Below the pieces are notes generated by a model, which was not told where the DNA came from, searched no databases, and worked only from the letters and a program-made list of their open reading frames with translations. A stretch of 64,000 nt of DNA from Linanthus parryae (Eukaryota > Streptophyta > Magnoliopsida > Ericales > Polemoniaceae): assembly GCA_023055425.1 (NCBI GenBank), contig JALGPY010000006.1, positions 88,943,935 through 89,007,934 of the forward strand, in the 5' to 3' direction. A program made the translations under genes and the position numbers. Positions 13,401-23,417 of the stretch are shown here, in pieces (the stretch's first letter is position 1; each line of letters opens with the position of its first letter).

Positions 13401-16400
13401 TGTTGTTTTTCAAAATTATTTGTGATGCCATTATACTCACATAAAAACAACAATAATAGTAAACCAAATTATAATCAAGCAGAGTTGTTTGTAGCAGTGG
13501 AAGGACGAGTAATCTAAGGGTTAGGAATGTTCACATAGATGCACGTTCTTTTAGCTAAATTGTAATTGTATTTTCAAAGACCTCTCAACTAAAACTTTAA
13601 AAATGATCCTGCCTTATCCACAAAGCACCCGCAAAGCACCCCAAGCACCCGGTACGGATGCGCGATCTCCCAGAAGCAACAGTGCCACATAGGTTCCAGC
13701 GCAACACTAACGCCGTAAGATGAACTCTAACTTACGTGCATGGACGTTCTAGTAGAAGAATAAAGATACTACTACCAATTATTGGATAATGTTTCACGCT
13801 GGAGTGACACTTGATGAATATAAGTTATAAACAGAACTCATGTTGATATTAAGAAACAAATAACAAACAACCACAAACACAACTAGTGAATCATTTCTAT
13901 AGTACTAACATTCGCCCGTCTAGAATTACACGCCCGCGCTAATTTCGCAAGATGAAGCACAACGCTAAACACAATTTCAGTAAATGAAAAACATTACGAT
14001 TTGATCATAGATGTGCTTGAAATCACCAAGCATACATATGTCCATCATATAAGGGCAGCCCGGTGCACGAGGCTCCCGTTATGCACGGGATCCAGGGAAG
14101 GGTTGGACCACTTTCAGGTCTACTGTACACAGCCTTACCTTGCATTTACAAGAGGCTATTTCCACGACTCGAATCCGTGACCTCTTGGTCACCCCGCGAA
14201 AATTTTACAATTGTGCCAAAGGGTATCAAAATGATACAGACTAACGGAACCCCAATCAGTCCACAAATACTGAAGTACAATGGTATGATAAATTGACAAT
14301 TTGACAGTCAGAGAGAATGAATGTCATACCTCTGAGGCTCTTCTGACAAAACTGATTTCTGGAATTTTCCACTCACAAATTGTGCAAGGCAATCCGGAAG
14401 GCTGGGAACTGTTTTCAACGCCCACGTAAGAATCTTCCCGGCTGGAAGTTCCAAATCCATGGCCGAGATATCACAATCCCATGGATTCAAGTCACTAATA
14501 GCTTCAGCAGATGATAGAACAGCTGATAATACTAAATGGCTTAAATCTGGAAGACCATTATTGCCACCCCCGGAAAACTTCAAATTTCTAGATTCATATG
14601 ACATGATATAACATAGCAAGAGAAGCATAAGAATATCACCGGGCTTGAAGAACCCACTCATCTTAGAATCAACATCTTCTGATTCGAAATGCAGGTTCAC
14701 AGGAAGACCTGCCTTCTCAGTTGCCATAGCAAACACCCTGAATAACATATTAAATGATGTGGATGCAGACATCCTTCTGCAGCACTTCACATAACCACTC
14801 AAGAAGTTAACCCAGCTGACTCCACCTTTCTCAGCCAAGAAAAATAGGTCAACTATGGAAGAACCCAAATTATTCAATAACCCCTGAAAGCCCGGAGGAA
14901 GGGCAGTTGCACCACATGTTGGGTTCTCAAAGTTCAAGCTTAAGCATGGCTGCAAAAAATAAAAATGTATGTTTCACACTGAGAAAAGAATGTGATGCAA
15001 TCAAATCAACATCATAATATTTCAATAGAAGGTATAACACCAAAGAAGCATCATACTTCAGGTCACCTTTTTGTGAGTTTTTATAAAGGAGCATCCCTTC
15101 TTGTCACTGTAGCTCTTCCAGGGTTAACGGCTCTTAAAATTTTCAGACGTAACTAGTGTTCATATATGTGGTTGTAATCTTCATTTGAACCATGCCTATG
15201 ATACTTTCTAGCTACTTTTTACAGTTCAGTTCTAAACAGATGGCTTGTGCTATTTTATCTTTTTGTGCTCAGCATGGCTTGTATTACTGAGGCTACCTTC
15301 CGTGGAACTTTTACAGAACACAAGCAAAATAGATTTTGTCTAGATTCTTGCTTGGTTTCTGTACCAGTTGTAGTTATTTTGTAAACGTAGGAGGTGCATC
15401 AATTTGGTGCCCAGCTGAAGTAATCACATGCAGTACAACTTGAGGAACTTTGTGACACAATAAGCAGCACAGACTGTGATGACAAAATGCAAGCCCATTC
15501 AGAACACGCCACGCTATCAATGGCATCAAAAGAGTGATGGTGCTCTCAGAAAAAAAAAAAAAAAAACAATTTTACAATTACCTCCATTGAATGGAAGATC
15601 TGTGTGCACTGTTCCAGTGGAAAGTTGAGGCAAAGGCATAGTAGAAAAACAAATAAGGCATAAATGCAAAACAATGTAACAAATCACTGATATCCTAGGA
15701 GATTGCAATCTTCATCTGTTTATACGATTGGTACCTTTCCATACTGACTGGTGTATGAGTGGAATGCAGAAGAGATATTCATATGCGTGTGTTATTCAGT
15801 ACAAACACACTATCAATGGCACCAACAGAGTGATGGAGCTCTCAGAAAAACAATTTAACCATTACATTGAATGGAAGATCTGTGCGCACTATTCCAGAGG
15901 AAAGTTGAGGCCAAGGCATAGTAGAAAAGCAATTAAGCCATATATGGAAAGTTATGTCACAAATCACTGAAGCCCTATAGGAAATTGCAATCTACATCTG
16001 TTTGTACGATTGGTACACTTTCAATCCTGAATTGTGCAAGGGTAGAATGCAGAATGAGATTCTCATATGCGTGTGTGATTGTTCTTACTGAATATTACAA
16101 TTTTGCCAGAATTTCAATTTGTCCCGGATTTAGTTCTCAGTGTGAAGGCAGAAAAAGGATGAAGCCATCTTCAGTTGGCGACTTCGGTGGATGTATACAT
16201 GGTACTTGTGGTGGGTTCAATAAAGACTGCATATATTTTTATCGACCAATAAATTTGAAGAAGAAATTTCCAAAGAGATTTCATTAAAGGTATAATTATT
16301 TAGGTATACTTTGACTGATTAGATCATACATTATGCCTTTTAGAACCCATAACAAAAAACAAGCCTTTTTCCAGCTTAATTGGGGTTGGCTACATGGATC

Positions 16401-19087
16401 AAACTCCACCAGTTTTAATCTGACCAAGTCTTCTCTTATTGTCCAAAGACAATCCCTCGGTTTTAATCTGACGAAGTCTTCTCTTATTGTCTCTACCCAG
16501 GTTCATCTTGGCCTCCCCCTCCCTTGTCTACAACCGACGATTTGAACCGTATAACTTCTCCTAGCAGGATCATCTGACGGCCGACGGCACATGATCAAAC
16601 CACCTAAGATGAGTGTACCTCAGTTGTGCTCTATTGGTGCAACATCTAGATTGTTCTTTATTTGTGCCATAGTGTGTCCTACCTTTTCCTAGCTACGCTA
16701 CTCATCAACCTTAGCATCCTCATTTCTGTTACACTCATTTTTTTTATTAGATAGCATCGTCATTTCTGCCGTTTTTTGTAATGGGCCAATACTCCGTCCC
16801 ATACATCGTAGCGGGTCACTAAAAAACTTACCCTTCAACCTAGCCCAGATACTCAGTAACAAGACAAAACAGATGCGCTCCTTTACTCCACCCATCCTGT
16901 TGTTATTTTATGGGTAGGGTAACATCCTCGTGTTTCTCTCCATCACTGTAAAATCGACCCAAGATATCTAGAAATTATACTTATCCGGCACATCTTGCTG
17001 ACCAATAGTTATTGTCTCTTCAACTACTGTCCTATCGACGCTTATGTTACACTCCAATGAGCCTTTTGAATCTGGCCAGTAAATTTTCAGACTTTGTCAA
17101 ATCTTACAATCTTTGGAGCCACGTGGCATTGTCAACAAAAGAAAAGAGATGACTGATGTTGGCAACAGACTGACACATTGAAGCCAAAAACATAAAACAC
17201 TAAATTCCAGCACAAACAGTATGGCCCGGTGAAGTTCAGACTAATACTTGATTTACTAGATTCCAGGACAAAAGTAGGATCTGTGAGCTTCACAATAATA
17301 CCTGATCTGTATAAAGATTTAGGCCATAAAGTTTTCACATGTATGGTTTACCCTGCATATATTTGGAATGCCTACTTATTAATTCTCAATAAAACAGGCC
17401 CGGTTCCTAAAATACTATAAGCTGCATGTAGAGTGGAATTTCTTCCAAGTATAGGACATTTAAGGAAGTTGAACATCAAAGGAGTAGTAACACCACATAC
17501 AGAAGTCTTTTCACTACTCCGGTAACGCTGTAATTCAATGTTCTTGAATGAATGAGTTCCAGTTTCTAGGCTCAAGTACAGGTATCACCTGAGTGAAAGA
17601 TTATCTACCAGCAGTGCTTTCTACTAGTGTGGCCAGAAGCCATATGGAAAAAGAATAAGCTTCAGACCTCGATACGATAAACCAAAAATTGCAAACCTTC
17701 GTGCTTCTCTATTACAACTTCGAGGTTGAGATTTTGTCTCTTTAGTCCTATCTAAGTACAGCACCTGCCGAGGTGGATTCAAGAGAAAGAACGCAATAAA
17801 CTGGTTGATTCTGCATCTCTGCTCTGGTGGTTTGTTTCATGTCTTAACTCATCTTTTCGCATGGGTTTCTTCTTACGTTCTTAGATTCCAGATGGTATAC
17901 AAGCTGTTCCTAAGAGCTTATCGATTGGTTCCAAGCAAGCCGTGTCACTCCCTAGTCAAACCTCTAGCCACAGTGCTTTTATTTTATTTTATGCAGTATA
18001 GAAGTACTTGACATGAGCCATTGCATGGCATAGTGGTAAAGTGTAAGAGTTTCATCCAAGATTGAGAGGGTATTTCTTGGAAATGCCATTGACATGCTTG
18101 GTAATAAGGAAACTTGCAAGGAAGTGTTTCAGTACCCTACAGGGAAGGTATCCTTCTCCAATCACATTGGTCACCAGCTTCATCACAAACTCAAGGTATA
18201 GGTTTTCATCAAACACACGGACAAGGAATAAAGTAACAAACTCAAGCTATAGGTTTGACAAACTTTTCTAAACAGAGCTTCCTCCCAAAAAATCTTACAC
18301 ATGTACTCCTATTTTCCAGTCATCCCAAATTTTATATTAACCTCCTTCAGAGAATAAACATAAGCTAGATTTTGTACTAGTTAAAAAAAAATTGTGTTCA
18401 TGATACTATATAAAGAAGCATTTATTATTTTTTCATCAGTGGCCTTCAAACGATTAGTACCTTTCTACATTAACGGCGCAAAAGTGAATTTCAATGTTTC
18501 ATACTTGTTGCTAAGCTTTGAGCAATCCCTGGAGAACTTGTTTGGCATAATTTCAGTCCAATTAGCAGACCTTCAGAACTAAGAATGAAAATTTCCAATA
18601 GAAAAAATCAATCACCGGCTTAAGAATGCTATTTGATATTTCGATTATCATGATCACTGCAGTTTCCCGGGAAAATCAAAGACGAGAGGGACTTGTTGTT
18701 GGACTTTCAAGCCTTAAAAGAACGTAATTCGATTTGAAGATCCGAAACAGGTCCATAAAATAGCACCCACAAAAGTCAAACCATGTAATTTGAAATTCCC
18801 TGTTGGAAATTAATGTTAGGCCCAATGTTCAGACGCATTCATAATTCAGCAATACACCTGAGCATTCATAATTCAGCAATACAGTTTCAGGATAGGGCGG
18901 GAATAGACGAAAAGGCTTAGGGTTTCATCTATACCTGGAGGGAGGTGATAGGAATAGTTTTCGTTTGCGGATCGGCGAGTGCAGAGAAAGCTTTCTGAAG
19001 CATCGGAAGTGCTCCAGTGGACGCCGCCAAGCTCTCCGCTTCACGCTGATCATCGGAAACCTGCTCCGTCGAAGAAGATGCACCCAT
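1320..19087 (-). CDS. TLDc-domain protein, seven exons, 536 aa
   Basis: The exons, in transcript order, are 19087-18935, 14949-14330, 8151-7969, 3513-3284, 3182-2983, 1620-1495 and 1418-1320. All introns are GT-AG. Exon lengths and phases join into 1611 nt, which is 536 residues plus TGA. The protein starts MGASSS, so Gly2 is a possible N-myristoylation site. An EF-hand-like helical region follows, with AEKGGVSWVNFLSGYVKC near residue 90. The TLDc domain spans roughly residues 283-483 and carries the family blocks SNVEGYNGP, FYGSSG, FGGSLGNERIF, VRHHAVDKTY and IEVWGL. It ends with a short basic/acidic tail. Plant relatives are the TLD-domain proteins of the Arabidopsis At5g06260 type. Animal TLDc proteins act in oxidative-stress protection and V-ATPase regulation; the plant role is not settled. 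The gene looks functional: no stops or frameshifts, although introns 1-3 are packed with transposons. Confidence 0.93.
1495..1620 (-). CDS. TLDc gene exon 6
   Basis: 42 codons between TTGCAG and GTATGACC, phase 0 on both sides. It starts GFLPFDAEVFQIEVWGLAG, the end of the TLDc domain. A basic helix rich in Lys, Gln and Arg follows. Confidence 0.9.
2109..2880. mobile_element. TIR element in TLDc intron 5 (about 770 bp)
   Basis: The ends are imperfect inverted repeats of about 40 bp. The left reads TGTCCCCTCCCTTTTAGAAA, and the reverse complement of the right reads TGTCCTCTCCATGTTAGAAA, with similarity continuing inward. The interior has an (AG)n run near 2519 and no transposase. I found no convincing target duplication, so the superfamily is open. 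It is non-autonomous. Confidence 0.6.
2983..3182 (-). CDS. TLDc gene exon 5
   Basis: A 200-nt exon from ACCGGCAG|GG to CAATCAG|GTAACA. The acceptor at 3183 is chosen because it joins VFSSSG directly to KEKNFVYSHLHPA, as in relatives. A reading that runs further upstream would add intron sequence. It encodes GIAFGGSLGNERIFLDEDF and VRHHAVDKTYQHG. Confidence 0.92.
3284..3513 (-). CDS. TLDc gene exon 4
   Basis: A 230-nt exon between TTTTACAG and GTATGT. It completes an Arg codon with exon 3 and encodes SSIHGKG, WSNVEGYNGP, WILGALTHQAFENKE and IFYGSSGCLYAISPVF. These are core TLDc blocks. Confidence 0.93.
3928..4287 (+). mobile_element. Truncated gypsy-type retroelement: LTR end, PBS and gag start
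   Basis: A primer-binding site for initiator tRNA-Met, TGGTATCAGAGC, lies at 4177-4188, one base after a CA that would end an LTR at 4175. Thirteen bases further an ATG at 4203 opens a 28-codon gag start (MQDRLRENRLDKLEDAV) that ends at a stop. I see no second LTR or pol, so this is a relic inside intron 3. The LTR start near 3928 is a guess. Confidence 0.6.
4453..4466. repeat. Poly-C tract
   Basis: Fourteen consecutive C residues in intron 3 of the TLDc gene. Its length may be unreliable in an assembly. Confidence 0.85.
4591..4750. repeat. Two interleaved short direct repeats
   Basis: A 38-bp unit at 4591-4628 recurs at 4654-4691 with a few changes, sharing GATACCCTGCCAAGTG. An exact 20-mer, GAAGCATCCATACATGTAAT, occurs at 4701 and 4731. 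These are local duplications within the retroelement-derived part of intron 3. Confidence 0.85.
6186..6826. mobile_element. Non-autonomous hAT-type MITE, 641 bp, TSD TATCAAAG
   Basis: The element begins CATAGTTGTCAAA and ends TTTTGATAACTATG, which are inverted repeats. It is flanked on both sides by the identical 8-bp TATCAAAG (6178-6185 and 6827-6834). An 8-bp duplication is the hAT signature. Both subterminal regions are dense in GAATCG/CGATTC motifs, as expected for transposase-binding repeats. The AT-rich middle encodes nothing. It sits in intron 3 of the TLDc gene. Confidence 0.88.
7703..7804. mobile_element. Short foldback element with a G-box in each arm
   Basis: The arms are inverted copies: AGAGCATCACGTGGTGCTCT then CTACAACCAATGA on the left, and TCATTGGTTGTAG then ACCACGTGGTGCTCT on the right, with a loop of about 40 bp. 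Both arms carry CACGTG. It resembles a small MITE in intron 3; no target duplication was identified. Confidence 0.6.
7969..8151 (-). CDS. TLDc gene exon 3
   Basis: A 183-nt exon entered at AACAG|C, which completes the split Ser codon from exon 2. It leaves at TACCG|GTTTG in phase 2. The acceptor four bases upstream of AACAG would break the frame, so phase decides this start. It encodes the beginning of the TLDc domain (RERAWAISLTLTTNLREEIL, then LLLYR). Confidence 0.88.
8667..8935. repeat. Direct duplication of a 115-bp unit
   Basis: 8667-8781 and 8821-8935 are nearly identical, starting GATAAAGATAGAGTCGTGAG and ending GTTGAGCTTTTGAAA, separated by 39 bp. Only two substitutions are visible, so the duplication is recent. 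It lies in intron 2 of the TLDc gene. Confidence 0.95.
8936..11204. other. Intron 2 sequence without recognised features
   Basis: AT-rich sequence in the TLDc intron. I see no element ends, coding exons or RNA genes in it. Confidence 0.5.
11205..12495. mobile_element. Long-TIR DNA element (MULE-like), about 1.3 kb
   Basis: About 95 bp at 11205-11300 is repeated in inverted orientation at 12396-12495. Shared blocks include TTGACGAAAAGACA and CCCTGACAAATTAGCAATTC. The seven-base AAAGGGT occurs just outside both ends (11196 and 12497), which may be what is left of a target duplication. The interior is GC-richer with a CT-rich tract (11412-11460) and no transposase frame. Long TIRs suggest a non-autonomous Mutator-like element, possibly with captured host sequence; the superfamily is inference. 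Confidence 0.65.
12496..14050. other. Intron 2 sequence without recognised features
   Basis: No gene or complete element is visible. A short internal repeat (AAAGCACCC/CAAGCACCC) lies near 13620-13650. Confidence 0.5.
14051..14222 (-). mobile_element. Au SINE
   Basis: On the plus strand it begins AAGGGCAGCCCGGTGCACGA and contains GGGAAGGGTTGGACCACTTT, TGTACACAGCCTTACCTTGC and ACAAGAGGCTATTTCCACGA. These are the well-known body of the plant Au SINE. The SINE itself reads on the minus strand, with a pol III B-box-like GGATTCGAGTC near its 5' end. It lies about 110 bp downstream of exon 2, antisense-free with respect to the gene. A target duplication is not clear. Confidence 0.88.
14330..14949 (-). 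CDS. TLDc gene exon 2
   Basis: A 620-nt exon from acceptor TTTTTTGCAG to donor AG|GTATGA, phase 0 in and phase 2 out. It encodes residues 52-257 plus two bases, including LGSSIVDLFFLAEKGG, the CCRRMSAS block, and the conserved DLSHLVLSAV and WALKTVPSLPDC segments of the family. Confidence 0.92.
15512..16080. repeat. Two tandem copies of a 280-bp unit
   Basis: 15512-15800 and 15809-16080 share an ordered series of blocks: CTATCAATGGCA, GAGTGATGG, TGAATGGAAGATCTGTG, GTGTGTTAT/GTGTGTGATT and others. The copies differ by many substitutions and an A-run at 15549. This is an old duplication in intron 1 of the TLDc gene. Confidence 0.88.
16414..16491. repeat. 47-bp tandem duplication
   Basis: TTTTAATCTGACCAAGTCTT and its continuation (16414-16444) is repeated with one change at 16461-16491. 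It sits at the edge of the LINE relic. Confidence 0.85.
16548..17010 (-). pseudogene. Decayed L1-type LINE reverse-transcriptase 3' end
   Basis: The plus-strand text matches the usual antisense appearance of plant L1 LINE C-termini. It has a CACATGATCAAACCACC block, then CAACCTTAGCATCCTCATTT followed by CTGTTACACTCA, then a run ending near AAATCGACCCAAGATATC. No frame remains open. It is a short, old relic in intron 1. The call rests on remembered family text, not on an alignment. Confidence 0.55.
18935..19087 (-). CDS. TLDc gene exon 1 (start codon)
   Basis: 51 codons from the ATG at 19087 to a CAG|GTATAG donor at 18935. It encodes MGASSSTEQVSDD and then AASTGALPMLQKAFSALADP, a conserved opening of plant TLD proteins. 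The exon is phase 0, and its frame is short, so a length filter would miss it. Confidence 0.9.
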
Positions 19088-19472
19088 TTCAAGCTCTTCT
19101 CTCCCTCTATCGTCTCTTCCCCTGAAGTAATTAAACGATACTTCGCATATCTGTCAGAAAGATATTTGGCTTTTGCAGCAACCAAAGGGTGTTGTCGACA
19201 AACTGCCGACCTCGTTCCCTTCCCAACGAGACAATTGGTATCTAACCTCACCCGAATTCCGAATTGGAAATCTAGCCTCCGGGGAAAAAGACAAACAACT
19301 TTTTCCTCTCACAAATGGAGGTTAGATGTCCAATTTTTTATTACGGCAAGGTTATAAAACGAAGAGGGATTTCTGTTGAGGTTTTAGTACAAATTTTCCT
19401 CTTCCCAACTTTCAACTCCAGTATTTGATTTTTTTTTTTTGGACAACCAGTAATTTGATTAGCAAAAGGATG
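19088..19472. promoter_or_regulatory. Upstream region of the TLDc gene
   Basis: This is the only sequence between the TLDc start codon and the first transposon end at 19481, so the 5' UTR and core promoter must fall here. It contains CT-rich and TTTTTTTTTT stretches. I cannot single out a confident TATA box. Confidence 0.4.
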
Positions 19473-19912
19473 TAATGATGCATAGTTGTGAATACCGTTC
19501 CGGTCCCTGTTCCGTATTATTCTTGGAAACGAAACGATTCCGGATCCGGACAGAACGAAGATCTGTTCCGAATTTACCGTATTTTTTACTATATTATATA
19601 TATAAAATATACATACTATACAAACATGATGTTTCATATCAACATCGAAATACTTCTCAAAAGAACATCGAAATACAATTTTTTCTAACATATGTCAATT
19701 TTTTTTTACATTTCAAACTAGTAATTTGAGGTCTAACAAAGACTTTATGAGAAAGTTGTTATCAAAAAAAAAAACTTTTTTTATAAGATCTAAACATAAT
19801 GTAGAAAAAAAATTTCCAAACAAAGAATTTATGATACTAAATTGATGTTCGGTAAAAGAACACACAAACACTTATATAGTTATATTCATTAGTTGTGTTT
19901 ATATGTAGTATC

Positions 19913-21415
19913 TGAAAGTGTGTAATGTAGACTAAATACATGACATAAATACTCTACAAGGGGGGTTGAATAGAGTATGGAAACTTTTTGCAAAACACAA
20001 AACTTAACAGATTAGCTTTGTGTGAAATTCAAATATCAAGGCCTTGAGATTTTAGAAAACTGTCTGAAACTTTCAAAGGCAAAATAGAAAGCTTCAAGGC
20101 CTTGAACAATTACCAGTTCTAAACAACTTATGAACCTTAGTTTGATTTGAGTTGTATGCAGCAGGTAATAATCAAACTGTAAAGTAAAGAACACAAAGCA
20201 ATTTACAGAGTTCAGTCCCAATGGACCTAATCTCTGCCTGAGGGATCTAATCCCACCAGGATTGGGCAAACACATCTTATTACTCACACAGAAACAGCCC
20301 TAGATCTTCAAGCCTAAGTGATTTCCCTTGCACCTATACAGCTTGTGGTTCCAAACCTATCTAGTTCCAGCTACTAACTGTTGAGCTAACAAGAACCTCT
20401 TGTTGTTCACTTGAACAACCAACCACTAGGTTAAGTGAGGTTTAAGATAATTAAAAGATAAACAGAATACAGTACAAGTGAAGAACACAGTAGAAGAGAT
20501 AAGTTGTTGAAGCCTGGATGTATTCTTCTGAAAAACTGGATTGATTTGATTTTCTGGAATCTGAATTGAAGCTTGAATCCTTGTGTGTTTGAATGAATGA
20601 TCTCCCACGAATTTGTCACACCTTTCTGAGTATTCTGCAAGACTCTCTCTTACTTCAAAATTCAAACCAGTCTCTTTTATTCACAGCTGCAACTGATTGA
20701 GAGATTTTAGGATCTCAGTTCCTACAAATCCTCCTTCTGCTTTCAACTGAAATTCAAACAGCTCTAAGTGGATATCCGTTCGAGTTTGTTTAGATAGCTC
20801 TTGCACGTTTAACAAACCTACAACAACATTAAAACACAGCAACAACAAAATCCAGAAGGATAACAGTGCTATGACTGTTTGGTTTTCCAGTTTCTGATAA
20901 AACTGGTTAAAAGATTAGAATAGTAATCTGTTTAACTTCTAATACCTATAAATCATGAAAAACAAGTTTAAGACTCTTAGAAGTCAATGAATAATCACAA
21001 TAATAAGAATCACAACCTGCAAGAAAGAATCAACTTAGTTTTGTAAAAACTGTCAGCAGCTCAAGGCACATCTCAAGGCCTTGGAGCTCTGAACCTGCTT
21101 CACAGATATACAGAGTTAAACCCAGAAAACTTTGATTCTTCCTATTCTGATCATCTGCAATTGTGTTAGATATGTAAATAGTGTAAACTATAAGTATATG
21201 CAGTAAATCCTTGATCTGTATAATCAGATATCCAATCTGCAACACAGAACTGTTAGAACATATAGCAGAATAAAACAACTCTCAAGGCTGCTTTGAAGTT
21301 CTGTCAGTATCTCAAGGCCTTGGAGTAACTTTTATACTTTGCTGCTTATGTCTTTGTCTTTCATCACTCAAAACAATTTCCATCCAAAACACATTCAAGG
21401 GTCTTTGAATCAACA
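19913..21415 (-). repeat. 3' LTR of Sirevirus-like element 1
   Basis: 1503 bp, TG...CA when read on the plus strand (TGAAAGTGTGTAATG to ATCAACA). It carries four exact CAAGGCCTTG palindromes (20037, 20095, 21074, 21313) and near variants. It corresponds base for base to the other LTR. Confidence 0.95.
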
Positions 21416-21430
21416 ATCTCCCCCTGATGA
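21416..21430 (-). promoter_or_regulatory. Polypurine tract next to the 3' LTR
   Basis: Minus-strand TCAGGGGGAGAT abuts the LTR start. This is the expected plus-strand primer position of a copia element. A second similar tract, TTTAGGGGGAGTATT, lies just after the pol stop (plus 24010-24025). Confidence 0.8.
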
Positions 21431-21797
21431 AAGACAAAACCTACAGTCTTGTATAGATTTCCTGCCACTCAGTACGAAAATTAGATAACCACAAAATGCA
21501 TATACAATAGACAATAATACCAGATAGATAAACAGTATAACCACATTAACATAATAACACAACAGATTAACCAAAACAACTACTAAGCATAATTATTCAA
21601 GTACTGCAAACACAAAAACACATAATTTCTCCCCTTTTTTGACTTTCATCAAATAAGGATGAAGAAATGTTGGATCATTACTCAGAGTCATAAAAAAAAG
21701 ACTTTAAACAAAATTATTGCTAAAAAGTCAAGGCCTTGAGAACAGAAAAGAAAAAGAGAAAGAAAAAGAAGGTCAAGGCTTTGGCATTCTCTGATCT

Positions 21798-23417
21798 TCA
21801 CTTCTTCTTTGATGTTTGGCCTTTCTCTGAGCCTTCTCCAACTTCTTCTTCACTTGCAGCATCTTCAGCAGACTGATTACCTTCTTGTTCAGCTTCCACT
21901 TCTGCAACAACTTCTTGAATTATTTCATCCACTTTCTTCTTAATCTGTACTGAATCCCCCTTTGTAGCTGAATCAACACATGTGTCTTCACCAGCATCTT
22001 CTTCATCAGTTTGTTCATACAAATCCTTTGAAGTAAGCACCACTGGAATTGGCTTCTTTTTCTTCTTCAGAAAATCTCCCAGCATTTCATCTGAATCCAC
22101 ACTGGTGTCATGAATAGTAGCAGAAGGTATCTTTTCCAAGTTCAAACCCTTGATGACAACATCCAGCTTTCCATTCATAACGTTCATCAAGCCCTTGAAC
22201 TGGTTGAATTCAGCTGACAGGTCAAATAACCTTTGTCTGAGATCTTCAATCTCAACTTGCTGATCTTCAAACTTCTCAACCAACAAAGAGTAATCCTCAT
22301 TGGCTTGTCCTTTCCCTGATGTAGTCCCCTTTGGCTTCACATTCTCCTTCTCTGCAAGTTCCTCCTTTGACAAATCTGAATAGAACTTCCAATGTCCTTT
22401 CCCGGTCTGAACTACCCCAATCCTCTGAAGTGCAGTCTCATCAATCAACCCAAAAACTCCAGTAATATTTTGTTCTCCTTTCACAGGTACATAAAAGTAT
22501 TCAAAGAAAAGAGGTAACAGGTTGGCATATGGAAGAGGATGGTTTCTAGTCCTGGTTGCACTATAAATCATATGCTCCATAACAACTGTTGGCAAGTCTA
22601 TCTCAAACCCTTGAGATATCAGATACATAAAAATAAGAACCTTATCAGTCACTAACTCCCTTGAGTTCTCCCTAGGATCTACACTCCTCATCAGAATTGT
22701 AAACAGAATTTTGGCTTCACAGTTGAGCACAGAGTGTGTCAAGTGCTTTGGACCAGAGGGTACACCATCAATGAAAAACATCTCCTTTGCCTTATCCAGA
22801 CACTCCTTCCTATCAGGGTAATCTCCAACACTATATTTCCTAGGAATGCCCAAGACTTTGGCAAAAGTCCTATGATCTAACCTCAAATCCACCCCAGCCA
22901 CTTTTGAAGTTAACACCATTTTATCATCACATTCAGAAACCAAATTCAGATAAAATAACCTAGTTAACCTAGGATAGGCTTTTGAACTAGGATTTAACAC
23001 CTTAGAAACAGCAGTTTCTCTTAACTTTCTCATGCAGTCTATATCCAATTTATCCAACAATTCTTCAGAAACCATACTACAGAAATCTACCTTAGATGAA
23101 GCATAACCTTGCATCCATACAGTTCTAACCTCAGAACTAACAAACCAGTCTGTAGGAAGTACATTCTTACCTTGATAACCTTTCTTGGTTGCAGCAGCAA
23201 CCTGCTTAACCCTAGTTTTCTTCTCTAAGGGTTTGGTCTTTTCTTGTTCTCCTTCAGATGGTTTCTTCTTGCTTTCTTGAGCAGATTTCCCCTTTTCCTC
23301 TTCACCAGTCTTTTTCTTTTCTCCCCCTTTCTTCTTCTCTGACCTAGGTTGATCACCACCCTGAGTATGTGTCTCCTGTTGTGGATCAATGCTTGAGCCT
23401 TCATCTCCCTTCTCTGT
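21798..23417 (-). CDS. Third ORF of Sirevirus-like element 1 (envelope-position, putative plant transposon protein)
   Basis: An open frame of 539 codons between pol and the 3' LTR, the place where SIRE1-type elements carry their envelope-like gene. The first 90 residues are Lys/Glu-rich and low in complexity. A folded region follows, from about the TDWF motif through LDKLDIDCMRKLRE and RLTRLFYLNL to LLPLFFEYFYVPV, then a coiled coil (EDQQVEIEDLRQRLFDLSAE) and an acidic C-terminal tail ending TSKKK. I see no signal peptide or membrane anchor, so real envelope function is doubtful. The layout fits the 'putative plant transposon protein' domain found in many plant genomes. Reading upstream, TGA at 23420-23418 and a TAG near 23505 break an N-terminal extension. 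It is much better preserved than gag or pol. Confidence 0.75.
   Translation of the reverse strand, partial: TEKGDEGSSIDPQQETHTQGGDQPRSEKKKGGEKKKTGEEEKGKSAQESKKKPSEGEQEKTKPLEKKTRVKQVAAATKKGYQGKNVLPTDWFVSSEVRTVWMQGYASSKVDFCSMVSEELLDKLDIDCMRKLRETAVSKVLNPSSKAYPRLTRLFYLNLVSECDDKMVLTSKVAGVDLRLDHRTFAKVLGIPRKYSVGDYPDRKECLDKAKEMFFIDGVPSGPKHLTHSVLNCEAKILFTILMRSVDPRENSRELVTDKVLIFMYLISQGFEIDLPTVVMEHMIYSATRTRNHPLPYANLLPLFFEYFYVPVKGEQNITGVFGLIDETALQRIGVVQTGKGHWKFYSDLSKEELAEKENVKPKGTTSGKGQANEDYSLLVEKFEDQQVEIEDLRQRLFDLSAEFNQFKGLMNVMNGKLDVVIKGLNLEKIPSATIHDTSVDSDEMLGDFLKKKKKPIPVVLTSKDLYEQTDEEDAGEDTCVDSATKGDSVQIKKKVDEIIQEVVAEVEAEQEGNQSAEDAASEEEVGEGSEKGQTSKKK

Noticed and set aside
18026..18036. A-box-like TGGCATAGTGG, possible SINE head
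   Set aside because: No B box, tail or target duplication; left as intron sequence.
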